DNA of 47,030 bases, taken from contig JAQXTJ010000135.1 in assembly GCA_029219425.1 (NCBI GenBank), forward strand, positions 1 through 47,030, read 5' to 3'. The DNA is from Bacteroidales bacterium. Lineage in GTDB: Bacteria > Bacteroidota > Bacteroidia > Bacteroidales > Muribaculaceae. Every line of letters begins with the position of its first letter. Position 1 is the stretch's first letter. The notes below the pieces were generated by a model. It was not told the origin of the DNA and made no database searches. It saw nothing but the letters and a program-made list of their open reading frames with translations. Position numbers and translations under genes: made by a program. This document shows positions 17,504 to 26,414 of this stretch, piece by piece.

Positions 17504-17961
17504 TGAGCCGATTCCACTGAAGCGCGGCAGGTCGTTACGGTGAAACCGGTGCAAGGTGTGCCGCTGCAAAGGGGGAAGAAGGTCGGTTTATACTTTTTTA
17601 ATATATTGAGTTGATTAACATAAATATATTAAAAATTGGGAAATTTTCTGTGTCGTGCTGATTGCTTTCTCAAAAAAATGCCATAATTTTGACACAAAGT
17701 TTACCGTAGATGAGGGATGGCACAGCCTAATGCACTCCCTCATTTGCACAAGAGAATGAAGAATAGACTAAACCCAAACACGATGAAAGCCAACTATAAC
17801 CAAAAGGATGAACAGGACACTATATTGAACGATTTCTTATAGTCATCCTCTATCCAAACACTCCACTCCTGCCTCTCACCACAACCTTTACTCAAGACCA
17901 TTTAATGAATAACCAAATATTTACAAACACTATTTTTTAACCTTTTCTATTTAACTATTAT
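17504..17961 (+). other. Gene-free stretch upstream of the susC operon
   Basis: 456 bases. The first 100 hold no structure I can name, and no terminator is evident for the preceding gene. The PUL promoter is at 17662-17691, leaving a leader of about 260 bases. In that leader a 28-codon open frame (17756-17842, starting MKNRLNPNTMKANYNQ) is the only one of note; it has no recognisable family and may be chance. Confidence 0.4.
17662..17691 (+). promoter_or_regulatory. Promoter of the GH18 polysaccharide-utilization locus
   Basis: TTG at 17662-17664, 19 bases, TAATTTTG at 17684-17691. Start point near 17697. No regulator gene (HTCS, SusR or sigma/anti-sigma pair) adjoins the locus. Confidence 0.68.
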
Positions 17962-20900
17962 GTACAATTTGCGAACTGATTTGCTGAAATTGTGCTTATC
18001 GGTAGCGTTGCTATCGGGATTCTCTGTATCGGCACTTGCTGCCGATGCTGCCTCACCGGCTCCCGCACCGCAACAGCAGGCTGATGGCGCGATTACAGGC
18101 GTTGTACTCGACCACACCGGCGAGCCGGTGATTGGCGCTACTGTGACGATTAAAGGCACAAACAAGGCTACTGCCACCGGAATCGACGGCGACTTCATGC
18201 TGAAGGCTCCCAAGGGCAGCACCGTGGTTGTGAATTACCTGGGCTACGACGAGGCCACTCTCGTGTTCAACGGCGAGCCTCTCACTTTCAACCTCAAGGA
18301 ATCGAAGTTCCAGCTTGAGGAAGTGGTGGTGACAGCCCTCGGCATTAAGCGCTCGGAGAAGGCGCTGAGCTACAATGTGCAGAAGGTGGGCAACGAAGAC
18401 CTCACCACAGTGAAGAACACCAACTTCATGAACTCTCTGGCCGGCAAGGTGGCAGGTGTGAACATCAATGCCTCATCGGCCGGTATGGGTGGCGCCACTC
18501 GCGTGGTGATGCGCGGACCAAAGTCGATCAACCAGAGCAACCAGTGCCTCTATGTTGTGGATGGTGTGCCTATCAACAACCGCAACAACGGCGAGACCGG
18601 AAGCATCTACTCCGAGCAGCCGGGCAGTGAGGGCATAGCCGACATCAACCCCGAGGACATCGAGTCGATCAGTGTGCTCAGCGGCCCGTCGGCAGCAGCG
18701 CTCTATGGCTCGGCAGCCGCTCAGGGTGTAATCATGATCACCACCAAGAAGGGCGCCGAGGGCAAGGTTTCGGTGGCTATCTCCAACAGCACCCAGTTCT
18801 CCTCGCCATTCAAGATGCCTGAGTTCCAGAATGAGTATCCCAACCGTCCCGGCGAAATTCGCTCTTGGGGCGAGAAAGGCACATCGGAATACACCGGCTA
18901 CGACCCCAAGGACTTCTTCAACACCGGCAGCAACGTGCAGAACAACGTTTCGCTCACCATCGGCAACCAGAAGAACCAGTCGTATATCTCTATCGGTACG
19001 ACCAATGCCAAGGGTATCATTCCCAACAACAAGTATAACCGCTACAACTTCACATTCCGCAACACCACATCGTTCCTCAACGACAAGCTCACACTCGACG
19101 TTGGCTTGAACTACATCAACCAGAACGATTGCAACCTCATGTCGCAGGGTCAGTACTTCAACCCGCTGGTGGCACTCTACCTCTTCCCCCGTGGCGAGAG
19201 CTTCGACGCCATCCGCACATTTGAGGTGTATGACCAGGCTCGCGGCATCTATGTGCAGAACTGGAACTTCGGCGACGCTCTGCAAATGCAGAACCCCTAC
19301 TGGGTGGCTAATCGCATGAACCGCACCAACAACAAGCACCGCTACATGGCAAATGCCAGCCTGAAATACAAAATATTCGACTGGCTCGACGTGGCAGGCC
19401 GCATTCGCTTCGACCGCACCAACAACAAGTTTGAGGACAAGCGCTACGCCTCCACTATCAACCTCTTCGCCCACAGCGACTATGGCTTCTACAAATACTA
19501 CAACAGTGCCGACCAGAGCCTCTATGGCGACTTGATGGTGAACGTGAACAAGACCCTTGGCAACTTCTCTATTGGCGCCAACGTGGGTGGCTCGTTCTCG
19601 CGCACCCAGTATGACGAGGGAGGCTTCCAGGGTGGACTCCGCGCTCCGTCGAACATCTTCACACCCAATGCCATCGACTATGCGGCGGCTTCCAACGACA
19701 ACCGCCCCATCTTCGCCCTCAACAAGCACTACATCAACTCGCTCTTCGCCAACGTGGAGCTTGGCTGGCGCAGCATGGTGTATCTCACGCTCACCGGACG
19801 TAACGACTGGGACTCGGCTCTCGACGGCACAAGCAACGAGTCGTTCTTCTATCCCTCGGTGGGCGTGTCGGGCATCATCTCGCAAATGGTGAAGCTGCCC
19901 AAGCAAATTAGCTACCTCAAGGTGCGCGGCTCATGGGCATCGGTGGGTTCGGCCATCAGCCCCAATATCACCTCGAAGTGGCGCTATGAGTATAACCCTG
20001 CATCGCAGAGCTACGAGACCGTGACCTACAAGTTCCCCCACACATTCTATCCCGAGCGCACCGACTCGTGGGAGGCCGGTATCACCGCCCGCTTCTTCGA
20101 CAGCTCGCTCACATTCGACATGACATTCTACCAGTCGAACACCCGCAAGCAGACCTTCCTCCGCTCCATCACCGCCGGTGAGGGCTACAGCAAGGAGTAT
20201 GTGCAGACGGGTAACGTGCGCAACCGCGGTATTGAGCTTTCTATTGGCTACAACAAGACCTGGGGCGATTTCACCTGGAACAGCAGCCTCACCTACAGCA
20301 TGAACCGCAACAAGATTATCGAGCTCCTCGACGATGAGGACGAGGTTATCAACATGGGTGGACTCAACGGCGCCAACATCATCCTCAAAAAAGGCGGCAC
20401 TATGGGCGACCTCTACACCTACACCGACTTTAAGCGCGACAACGAAGGCAACATCGCCCTCGATGCCAGCGGAAACGTGATTCGCGAGACACTCAGCAAC
20501 CCCGAGTATCGCGGCAACGTGCTGCCAAAGGGCAACATCGGCTTCTCCAACGACTTCACCTGGAAGGGCATCAACCTTGGCTTCCTCATCAGCGCACGCC
20601 TCGGCGGCATAGTGATGAGCCAGACTCAGGCCATCCTCGACTACTACGGCGTGTCGCAGGCTTCGGCCGATGCGCGTCAGACCGGTATCCCCGTGAACAC
20701 AGGCTATGTGCCGGCCGAGCAATACTACTCGGTGGTGGGCGGCGACAACCCAATCTGGTCGGAGTATATCTACAGCGGAACCAACGTGCGCTTGCAGGAA
20801 GCACACATTGGCTACAGCATTCCGCGCAAGCTGCTCAAGGGCATGAACCTCTCGGTGGGCGTGACTGCAAGCAACCTCTTTATGATTTACTGCAAGGCAC

Positions 20901-21010
20901 CGTTTGATCCCGAATCGACAGGTTCGACAGGAACATTCTACCAGGGATTCGACTACTTCATGCAGCCAAGCCTCCGCAACATCGGTTTCAACGTAAAACT
21001 GCAATTCTAA
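17960..21010 (+). CDS. susC: SusC/RagA-family TonB-dependent outer-membrane transporter
   Basis: 1016 residues, full length. Signal peptide about 1-28. The CarboxypepD_reg-like domain (residues 44-122: ITGVVLDHTGEPVIGATVTI to LGYDEATL) is followed by the TonB box LEEVVVTALGIKRSEKALSY. The plug follows, with the SusC signature CLYVVDGVPINN and ISVLSGPSAAALYGSAAAQG. The rest is the 22-strand barrel, ending in aromatic GFNVKLQF. It imports oligosaccharides captured by the paired SusD; given the GH18 gene in the operon, the ligand is probably a GlcNAc-containing N-glycan or chito-oligosaccharide (inference). The susD gene starts 20 bases later. Confidence 0.96.
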   Translation: MYNLRTDLLKLCLSVALLSGFSVSALAADAASPAPAPQQQADGAITGVVLDHTGEPVIGATVTIKGTNKATATGIDGDFMLKAPKGSTVVVNYLGYDEATLVFNGEPLTFNLKESKFQLEEVVVTALGIKRSEKALSYNVQKVGNEDLTTVKNTNFMNSLAGKVAGVNINASSAGMGGATRVVMRGPKSINQSNQCLYVVDGVPINNRNNGETGSIYSEQPGSEGIADINPEDIESISVLSGPSAAALYGSAAAQGVIMITTKKGAEGKVSVAISNSTQFSSPFKMPEFQNEYPNRPGEIRSWGEKGTSEYTGYDPKDFFNTGSNVQNNVSLTIGNQKNQSYISIGTTNAKGIIPNNKYNRYNFTFRNTTSFLNDKLTLDVGLNYINQNDCNLMSQGQYFNPLVALYLFPRGESFDAIRTFEVYDQARGIYVQNWNFGDALQMQNPYWVANRMNRTNNKHRYMANASLKYKIFDWLDVAGRIRFDRTNNKFEDKRYASTINLFAHSDYGFYKYYNSADQSLYGDLMVNVNKTLGNFSIGANVGGSFSRTQYDEGGFQGGLRAPSNIFTPNAIDYAAASNDNRPIFALNKHYINSLFANVELGWRSMVYLTLTGRNDWDSALDGTSNESFFYPSVGVSGIISQMVKLPKQISYLKVRGSWASVGSAISPNITSKWRYEYNPASQSYETVTYKFPHTFYPERTDSWEAGITARFFDSSLTFDMTFYQSNTRKQTFLRSITAGEGYSKEYVQTGNVRNRGIELSIGYNKTWGDFTWNSSLTYSMNRNKIIELLDDEDEVINMGGLNGANIILKKGGTMGDLYTYTDFKRDNEGNIALDASGNVIRETLSNPEYRGNVLPKGNIGFSNDFTWKGINLGFLISARLGGIVMSQTQAILDYYGVSQASADARQTGIPVNTGYVPAEQYYSVVGGDNPIWSEYIYSGTNVRLQEAHIGYSIPRKLLKGMNLSVGVTASNLFMIYCKAPFDPESTGSTGTFYQGFDYFMQPSLRNIGFNVKLQF

Positions 21011-21030
21011 CCTAAAAACACAATCAAGAA

Positions 21031-22581
21031 ATGAAAAAGACAAATATAATGAAGAAGCTCACCATGTGCTCGGTGATGGCTGCTGCACTCGCCTTCACCG
21101 CTTGCACTGCCGGCTTTGAGGAGGCCAACCGCCCGGGCGAGGAGGTGTCGGCCGATGAGCTATCTCGCGACAACTACAACACCGGCTCATTCCTTGTGCA
21201 GATGCAGAATGAGGCATTCCCCGAGCAGGAGAACACCTACCAGATGAACCAGGATCTCATTGGCAACTATCTGGGCCGCTTCATGACCTACGCCAACAAT
21301 GGCTTTGCCGGCAGCAACTTTGCAAAGATGAACGCTCCTGTGGGCTGGGTGCGCTACCCCTTTGCCGACAGTATGCCCAAGGTGGTGTCGGCATTCAAGG
21401 AAATTGAGCGCCTTGGCGGCACCGAGAGCCTTGGCTATGCATGGGCACTCGTGCTGCGTGCGCAGTCGTTCCTCCGCCTGAGCGATATGTATGGCCCAAT
21501 GCCTATTGGCGCCGAGGACGACCCCAATGCCTACTCTTCGGTTGAGAAAATCTACACAAGCCTCATTGCCGACCTCGACCGTGCCATCGAAATCATGAAT
21601 GGCATGATTCAGGCCAATGGCGGCTCGCTCACACAATTCAAGGACTCCGACAAGGTGTATGGCGGCAACTTCGTGCAGTGGCTCAAGTTTGCCAACTCGC
21701 TGAAGCTCCGTATGGCAGTGCGCATGCGCTTCGCTGCCCCCGACCTTGCCAAGCGCTATGGCGAGGAGGCTGTGGCAGCCGGCGTTATCACCAGCAATGC
21801 CGACAACTGCGATATCGACTACTCGCCCAACGGCCAGTGGAAGACATCGGTGGAGTGGGGTGACAGCCGCGCTTGCGCCGACATTGAGAGCTACATGACG
21901 GGCTACGGCGACAACCGCCTGAGCAAGTATTTCCAGGCAACTGCCACTCCGGGCGCACGCGCCATCATAGGCTGCCGCGCCGGAGCCAACATCGGTAACA
22001 AGAGCGTTGCCGACGGACTCTACTCGGCTGCCAACGTGGAGCGCGACACCCCGGGCATGTGGATGACCGCATCTGAGATTACCTTCTGCCGTGCCGAGGG
22101 CGCTCTCGCCGGCTGGAGCGGAATGGGTGGCACGGTGGAGTCGCTCTACAACGAGGCCATCACCCTCTCATTTGAGCAGTGGGGCGCAAGCGGAGCCGAT
22201 GCCTACATCAACAACGACACTGCAACTCCTGCCGACTATGCCGATGCCGATGGTGGCTATGGAGGCTCGCACGGCAAGATGACATCGATCACCATTAAGT
22301 GGGACAACGCCGCCAGCGACGAGGAGAAGCTCGAGCGACTCATCGTGCAGAAGTGGATTGCTCTCTTCCCCGACGGACAGGAGGCCTGGAATGAGATTCG
22401 CCGCACAGGCTATCCCAAGGTGTTCCCCGTGGCTCAGTCGACTGCCTACAGCATTGAGGTGCCCAACCGCATCCCATTCGACTACACCGAGCCTGTGAAC
22501 AACCCCGCCAACTATGCCAAGGCAGTTGCCCTCCTCGGTGGCAACGACGACTATGCAACCAAGCTCTGGTGGCAGAGATAA
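21031..22581 (+). CDS. susD: SusD/RagB-family glycan-binding lipoprotein
   Basis: 516 residues. The lipoprotein signal (SVMAAALAFTAC) puts the mature N-terminal Cys at the outer-membrane surface. A second ATG at 21049 (MKKLTMCSVM) could also be the start. The helical SusD core with TPR-like pairs is seen in YAWALVLRAQSFLRLSDMYG, PMPIGAEDDPNAYSSVEKIY, and the C-terminal EEKLERLIVQKWIALFPDG and AWNEIRRTGYP. It forms the lid of the SusC transporter. Ligand inferred as for susC. The next gene starts 47 bases after its stop. Confidence 0.95.
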   Translation: MKKTNIMKKLTMCSVMAAALAFTACTAGFEEANRPGEEVSADELSRDNYNTGSFLVQMQNEAFPEQENTYQMNQDLIGNYLGRFMTYANNGFAGSNFAKMNAPVGWVRYPFADSMPKVVSAFKEIERLGGTESLGYAWALVLRAQSFLRLSDMYGPMPIGAEDDPNAYSSVEKIYTSLIADLDRAIEIMNGMIQANGGSLTQFKDSDKVYGGNFVQWLKFANSLKLRMAVRMRFAAPDLAKRYGEEAVAAGVITSNADNCDIDYSPNGQWKTSVEWGDSRACADIESYMTGYGDNRLSKYFQATATPGARAIIGCRAGANIGNKSVADGLYSAANVERDTPGMWMTASEITFCRAEGALAGWSGMGGTVESLYNEAITLSFEQWGASGADAYINNDTATPADYADADGGYGGSHGKMTSITIKWDNAASDEEKLERLIVQKWIALFPDGQEAWNEIRRTGYPKVFPVAQSTAYSIEVPNRIPFDYTEPVNNPANYAKAVALLGGNDDYATKLWWQR

Positions 22582-22628
22582 TGAAATTAAGGTTAATTTC
22601 TCAAAAAAATCAAAACGATAATACGAAG

Positions 22629-23675
22629 ATGAAAAATATAAAATCATTATTGCTCATGCTGGCTGGCTCGGCCACGCTCCTCTCGGCATGTACCGATGTG
22701 GAAATCAAAGACCCCGAGAACCTCACCGTGCCCGAGCGCTCGGAGGCCTACTATGCCCAGCTTCGCGAATACAAAAAGACCGACCACGAGGTGGCATTCG
22801 GATGGTTTGGCAACTGGGTGGGCGCCGGTGCGTTGCTCGAGAACTCGCTCCGCGCCTTGCCCGACAGTGTGGATTTCGTGTCGATATGGGGTAACTGGAA
22901 GAATCCCTCTCCCGAGAAAATCGCCGACCGCGAATTTGTGCGCACCGTGAAGGGCACACGCACCCTGGTGTGCTTCATAGTGCAAGGCGTGGGCGACGGT
23001 ATCACCCCCACAGGAGTGAATGCCCAGGAATACTGGAACTTCGACCCCAGCAATGAGGCAAGCCTCCACGCAGCTATCGAGAAGTATGCCAACGCTATTG
23101 CCGACTCGGTGGAGGTGTATGGCTACGACGGCTTCGACTACGACTATGAGCCCAACTATGGCCACAGCGGCAACATCACCGGCAATCCAACCACCGAGAA
23201 AATCTTTGTGGAGACACTTGCAAAGCGCTTCGGCCCCAAGTCGGGCACCGACAAGATGCTTGTGATCGACGGTGAGCCGCAGACTATTGCCAGCGAGCTT
23301 GGCACATGCTTCGACTACTTCATCGTGCAGGCCTACAACTGCAGTGGCGACTACAACCTCGACAGCCGCCTCGCCAGCACTATTCGCAACTTCGACGGCG
23401 TGCTCAGCGCCGAGGAAGTGGCAAAGAAGTACATCGTGTGCGAGAACTTCGAGAATTATGCCGCTGCCGGAGGCGTCGCGTTCACCGACCGCTATGGCAA
23501 CACCATGATGAGCCTCGAGGGCATGGCACGCTGGACTCCCTTCGTGGATGGGAAGAAAGTGCGCAAGGGTGGCATAGGCACCTACCACATGGAGTATGAG
23601 TACAACGCAGGTAAGCAGCCTTCTTATCCTGCACTGCGCAAAGGTATTCAGATTATGAATCCGTCAGTAAAATAA
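22629..23675 (+). CDS. GH18 endo-beta-N-acetylglucosaminidase-like lipoprotein
   Basis: 348 residues from the ATG at 22629; an ATG at 22569 lies inside susD and precedes no signal peptide. The lipoprotein signal MLAGSATLLSAC is followed by a single GH18 TIM barrel. The catalytic motif DGFDYDYE covers residues 167-174 (DxxDxDxE), with E174 as proton donor and the preceding Asp assisting the substrate N-acetyl group; FIVQAYNC (231-238) is the conserved barrel strand lining the site. Small single-domain GH18 lipoproteins next to susCD in Bacteroides release N-glycans from glycoproteins by cutting the chitobiose core. I infer the same here; a chitinase role is the alternative. Surface location is likely. 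Confidence 0.9.
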   Translation: MKNIKSLLLMLAGSATLLSACTDVEIKDPENLTVPERSEAYYAQLREYKKTDHEVAFGWFGNWVGAGALLENSLRALPDSVDFVSIWGNWKNPSPEKIADREFVRTVKGTRTLVCFIVQGVGDGITPTGVNAQEYWNFDPSNEASLHAAIEKYANAIADSVEVYGYDGFDYDYEPNYGHSGNITGNPTTEKIFVETLAKRFGPKSGTDKMLVIDGEPQTIASELGTCFDYFIVQAYNCSGDYNLDSRLASTIRNFDGVLSAEEVAKKYIVCENFENYAAAGGVAFTDRYGNTMMSLEGMARWTPFVDGKKVRKGGIGTYHMEYEYNAGKQPSYPALRKGIQIMNPSVK

Positions 23676-23701
23676 CCACTTAAAAAATAAAGTTCAAGAA
23701 A

Positions 23702-24859
23702 ATGAGAAATCTCAATAAATATATTCTCTGTGGCCTTGTAGTGGGTGCGGCAGCATTGACGGGATGCGAAAATGCAAAATACGACACACTCAGCAATCAG
23801 GCCTACATTCTCCAGACCGGCACCGATGCCAACTCATCGGAGAAAATCACCATAGGCAACGATCCCGTTGCCACCAGCATCAATGTGCGCCTCTCCGACA
23901 AGGCAGTGGAGCAGAGCAAGTATCGCATCATCTACGATGCTGCCGCTCTCGAGAAGTACAACACCAAGAATGGAACCGCCTACACCGCCCTTCCCGAGAG
24001 CAGCTTCTCGCTCTCGACCAATGAGGCCGTGATAGAGCCGGGCACCTCGGTGTCGTCGTCGGTCGATCTCACCATCAATCCGCTCACTGCCGAGATGAAG
24101 AACTCGGGCAAGAAGTATGCCGTGGCATTCCGCCTCGAGAGCGCAGACGGCAAGGCGAATATCCTTCCCTCGGGCAGCGTGATGGTGTATCTGCTCGACC
24201 AGGTCGTTATCCAGCCAGTGGTTGCGTTCAACAGCATGTGCAACTTCGGCGAGATTCAGCTCGGCCGCACCGTGGATCTCCCGGAGTGGACCGTGGAGCT
24301 TAACATCAACAAGGACCAGCTCCGCACCGAGGTGGGCAGGGGCAACAACCAGGCCTTCTTCGGCGCCTACAGCGACAACTCCGAGATATACATGCGATTT
24401 GGCGACGCTCCTATCGAGGGCAACCGAATCAACATCAAGACTCAGGGTACGCAGATGAACAGCCAGATGCTCTTCAACACCAACACCTGGTATCACCTCG
24501 CACTCGTGTGCACAGGCACTAAGCTCTACTTCTATGTGAATGGCGTGCTCGACAACTCTATGGACCTTCCCGGCAACGGCAACTCCATGAGCTGCTTCTC
24601 CACCTATATCCACAATGGCTACCACCTGGGCAACACAATGATGAGCGAGCTGCGCCTGTGGCACAAGGCACGCACCCAGAGTGAGATTGTGAACAATATG
24701 TACCTCTGCGACCCCACCAGCGACGGGCTGGAGTTCTACTTCAAGTTCAACGAGGGCGCGGGAAGCACCTTCAAGGACGCAACCGGCCACGGCTACGACA
24801 TCTCTACCCCAGGCACCGAATATCGCTGGATTCAGGATGTGCGCATCGACGGCAAATAA
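23702..24859 (+). CDS. DUF1735 plus LamG/concanavalin-like surface glycan-binding lipoprotein
   Basis: 385 residues. Lipobox GAAALTGC near residue 21. The N-terminal DUF1735 (BT_3987 N-terminal-like) immunoglobulin-type domain covers about 40-165 (ITIGNDPVATSINVRLSDKA, PESSFSLSTNEAVIEPGTSV). The C-terminal half (about 175-385) is a LamG-type jelly roll: WTVELNINKDQLR, NTNTWYHLALVCTGTKLYFY, MSELRLWHKARTQSEI, LEFYFKFNEGAG. This pairing is typical of PULs with GH18 genes and suggests a non-catalytic glycan binder holding glycoprotein at the surface. It follows the GH18 gene by 26 bases. Confidence 0.9.
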   Translation: MRNLNKYILCGLVVGAAALTGCENAKYDTLSNQAYILQTGTDANSSEKITIGNDPVATSINVRLSDKAVEQSKYRIIYDAAALEKYNTKNGTAYTALPESSFSLSTNEAVIEPGTSVSSSVDLTINPLTAEMKNSGKKYAVAFRLESADGKANILPSGSVMVYLLDQVVIQPVVAFNSMCNFGEIQLGRTVDLPEWTVELNINKDQLRTEVGRGNNQAFFGAYSDNSEIYMRFGDAPIEGNRINIKTQGTQMNSQMLFNTNTWYHLALVCTGTKLYFYVNGVLDNSMDLPGNGNSMSCFSTYIHNGYHLGNTMMSELRLWHKARTQSEIVNNMYLCDPTSDGLEFYFKFNEGAGSTFKDATGHGYDISTPGTEYRWIQDVRIDGK

Positions 24860-24907
24860 TCAAAACGTTTTCTCACACAATTAATAAAAAAGATTTTTCG
24901 AATAATT

Positions 24908-25909
24908 ATGAAATCAATCATAAAGAAATCATTTCCTCTCCTGGCTGCTTTGCTGCTTCCGCTCGCTGCCTGCGACGATGAGCCCGAAGTGGGCTCCACT
25001 CTCTACGACGTGGAGGCCGAGAACTTCGACGCAAAGCTCTACATCAACGAGGTTGCCCTCCCTGGCAACCAGGCCTCACTCGAAGTGATTCAGACTCCGG
25101 TGTCGCTCATCACCCCCGACGATGAAATCACCTTCAGCGTGAAGCTCACCAAGCCGGCTGCTGCCGACGTGACCGTGACCGTGGCCGAGAGCACCGACCT
25201 CGCTGCTGCCTACGACAGCAAAGCCGAGGCTCTCCCTGCCGGCACCCTGCAAATTGCTAATGCCAATGTCACCATCAAGGCCGGCTCAATGGAATCCGAC
25301 CCTGTGAAGATGAAGCTCGCTGCCACCGACGCAGTGAAGAACATCAAGGCTAAGGGCGTGGCTGCCGTGACTATTGCAAGCAACTCGGCAGGTATAGCCA
25401 CTGGCTCCACACTCAATGCCTACTATGTGGTGGTCGATAAGGTCTTGACCAACTACAAGGGTCAGCTCGCCGACGAGATTGCAACCATGACGCAGATTCC
25501 CGGCAGCAGCATCACAGCCACCGTGGATGGCTACTCGGCTGCCGAGCTGACCGACGGCGACCTCAGCACCGAGTTCTGGTACTGGAGTGCCGGCGGCTAC
25601 GACATAATCTTCGACCTCGGCACTACGACCAGCGTGAGAGGACTCGGCTTCTACTCTAACAGCTACACAGGCTATTGCCCCGACGTAATCGAGATTCTCA
25701 CCAGCGACGATGGAGAGACATGGTCAAGCCAGACCGGCGGCAAAGTGACACTCAGCCGTCCGGCCAGCAACCAGACTCTCATCCCATTCGTACTCTATGC
25801 CGCAATCCCCTGCAAGTATGTGAAACTCAAGTTCTACTCTTGCTTCTGGACCTCCTACGGCAGCGACTACGACTGGCCCGCAGCCGCCGAGGTTAATCTC
25901 TACAACTAA
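24908..25909 (+). CDS. DUF1735 plus discoidin-like (F5/8 type C) surface glycan-binding lipoprotein
   Basis: 333 residues. Lipobox LLLPLAAC near residue 21. The N-terminal DUF1735-type domain covers about 40-180 (ITFSVKLTKPAAADVTVTVA, TLQIANANVTIKAGSMES). The C-terminal 140 residues form an F5/8 type C (CBM32-like) sandwich: AAELTDGDLSTEFWYWSAGG, YDIIFDLGTTTSVRGLGFY, DVIEILTSDDGETWS, KYVKLKFYSCFW. Probably the second surface glycan-binding protein of this locus. Last gene of the operon; the terminator follows 25 bases after its stop. Confidence 0.88.
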   Translation: MKSIIKKSFPLLAALLLPLAACDDEPEVGSTLYDVEAENFDAKLYINEVALPGNQASLEVIQTPVSLITPDDEITFSVKLTKPAAADVTVTVAESTDLAAAYDSKAEALPAGTLQIANANVTIKAGSMESDPVKMKLAATDAVKNIKAKGVAAVTIASNSAGIATGSTLNAYYVVVDKVLTNYKGQLADEIATMTQIPGSSITATVDGYSAAELTDGDLSTEFWYWSAGGYDIIFDLGTTTSVRGLGFYSNSYTGYCPDVIEILTSDDGETWSSQTGGKVTLSRPASNQTLIPFVLYAAIPCKYVKLKFYSCFWTSYGSDYDWPAAAEVNLYN

Positions 25910-25933
25910 TCCCTTGGCGGAATTCCCCACAAC

Positions 25934-25980
25934 GAGGAGGGAGAGGGCGCTTGTGGCGCTCCTCTCCCTCCTCCGTTTTT
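25934..25980 (+). terminator. Strong terminator of the GH18 locus
   Basis: A stem of about 17 base pairs (GAGGAGGGAGAGG then GCGC, one-base bulge) around a 5-base loop at 25934-25973, followed by CG and five T at 25976-25980. One of the clearest intrinsic terminators in the window. Confidence 0.93.
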
Positions 25981-26028
25981 CCACGCCACCCGGAAAAATC
26001 AGGCTTTTGCAGAAAAAACGGTGATAAA

Positions 26029-26060
26029 TTTGTGGAAATTAAGAATTGTTTGTAAATTTG
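26029..26060 (+). promoter_or_regulatory. Promoter of the barrel/LRR-caspase operon
   Basis: TTTG at 26029-26032, 20 bases, TAAATTTG at 26053-26060: perfect consensus and spacing. An additional TAAATTTG overlaps the -33 (26025-26032) and could act as a second -7. Confidence 0.72.
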
Positions 26061-26198
26061 TGGCTGAGAGGGTGGCAAGAGTGCTGCGCAAATCCTCTCA
26101 CAATTGCTTTTTGATAACAAAAAGGTGTTATTGGATTTTTATCTTTTAGTAACAAATTTCGCACATTTAGTACAAAGATTCAATCGAATAGCATCCTG

Positions 26199-26275
26199 CC
26201 TATACGAAAGATTTTCACTTCTGTCAATGCCTTAGTATTGCCCATGGCATTGGCAGAAGATATTCGGCATATAGG
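26199..26275 (+). repeat. Long imperfect hairpin in the leader
   Basis: Three nested stems: CCTATA with TATAGG, CGAA with TTCG, and TTCTGTCAATGCC (26219-26231) with GGCATTGGCAGAA (26246-26258; 12 of 13 pairs plus one G-U). The loop is about 14 bases. No T-run follows, so it is not a plain terminator; it could be a regulatory RNA structure or a mobile-element relic. Confidence 0.6.
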
Positions 26276-26414
26276 TATGGGGCTATTATCTACTCAGTCC
26301 GAGGGTCTGCGAAAACCTGTTACTATGAGTAAAATGAAAATATAGCCTCACACCTTTCATTTTTATTACCGCCGAGTCTGGGGCAGCGAGGCGACAAAAC
26401 CAATTGAGAGAAAC

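Larger units (their letters stand above)
25981..26414 (+). other. AT-rich gene-free stretch: leader of the barrel/caspase operon
   Basis: No credible gene. It holds the promoter at 26029-26060, a small A/T hairpin near 26106-26125 and a long imperfect hairpin (26199-26275). The transcript leader would be about 350 bases. Composition is clearly more AT-rich than the PUL before it and is shared with the gene that follows. Confidence 0.5.

Noticed and set aside
18473..19906. Open frame of 477 codons on the minus strand opposite susC
   Set aside because: It is a mirror of the GC-rich susC codons with no recognisable domain, signal peptide or promoter; susC itself is certain.
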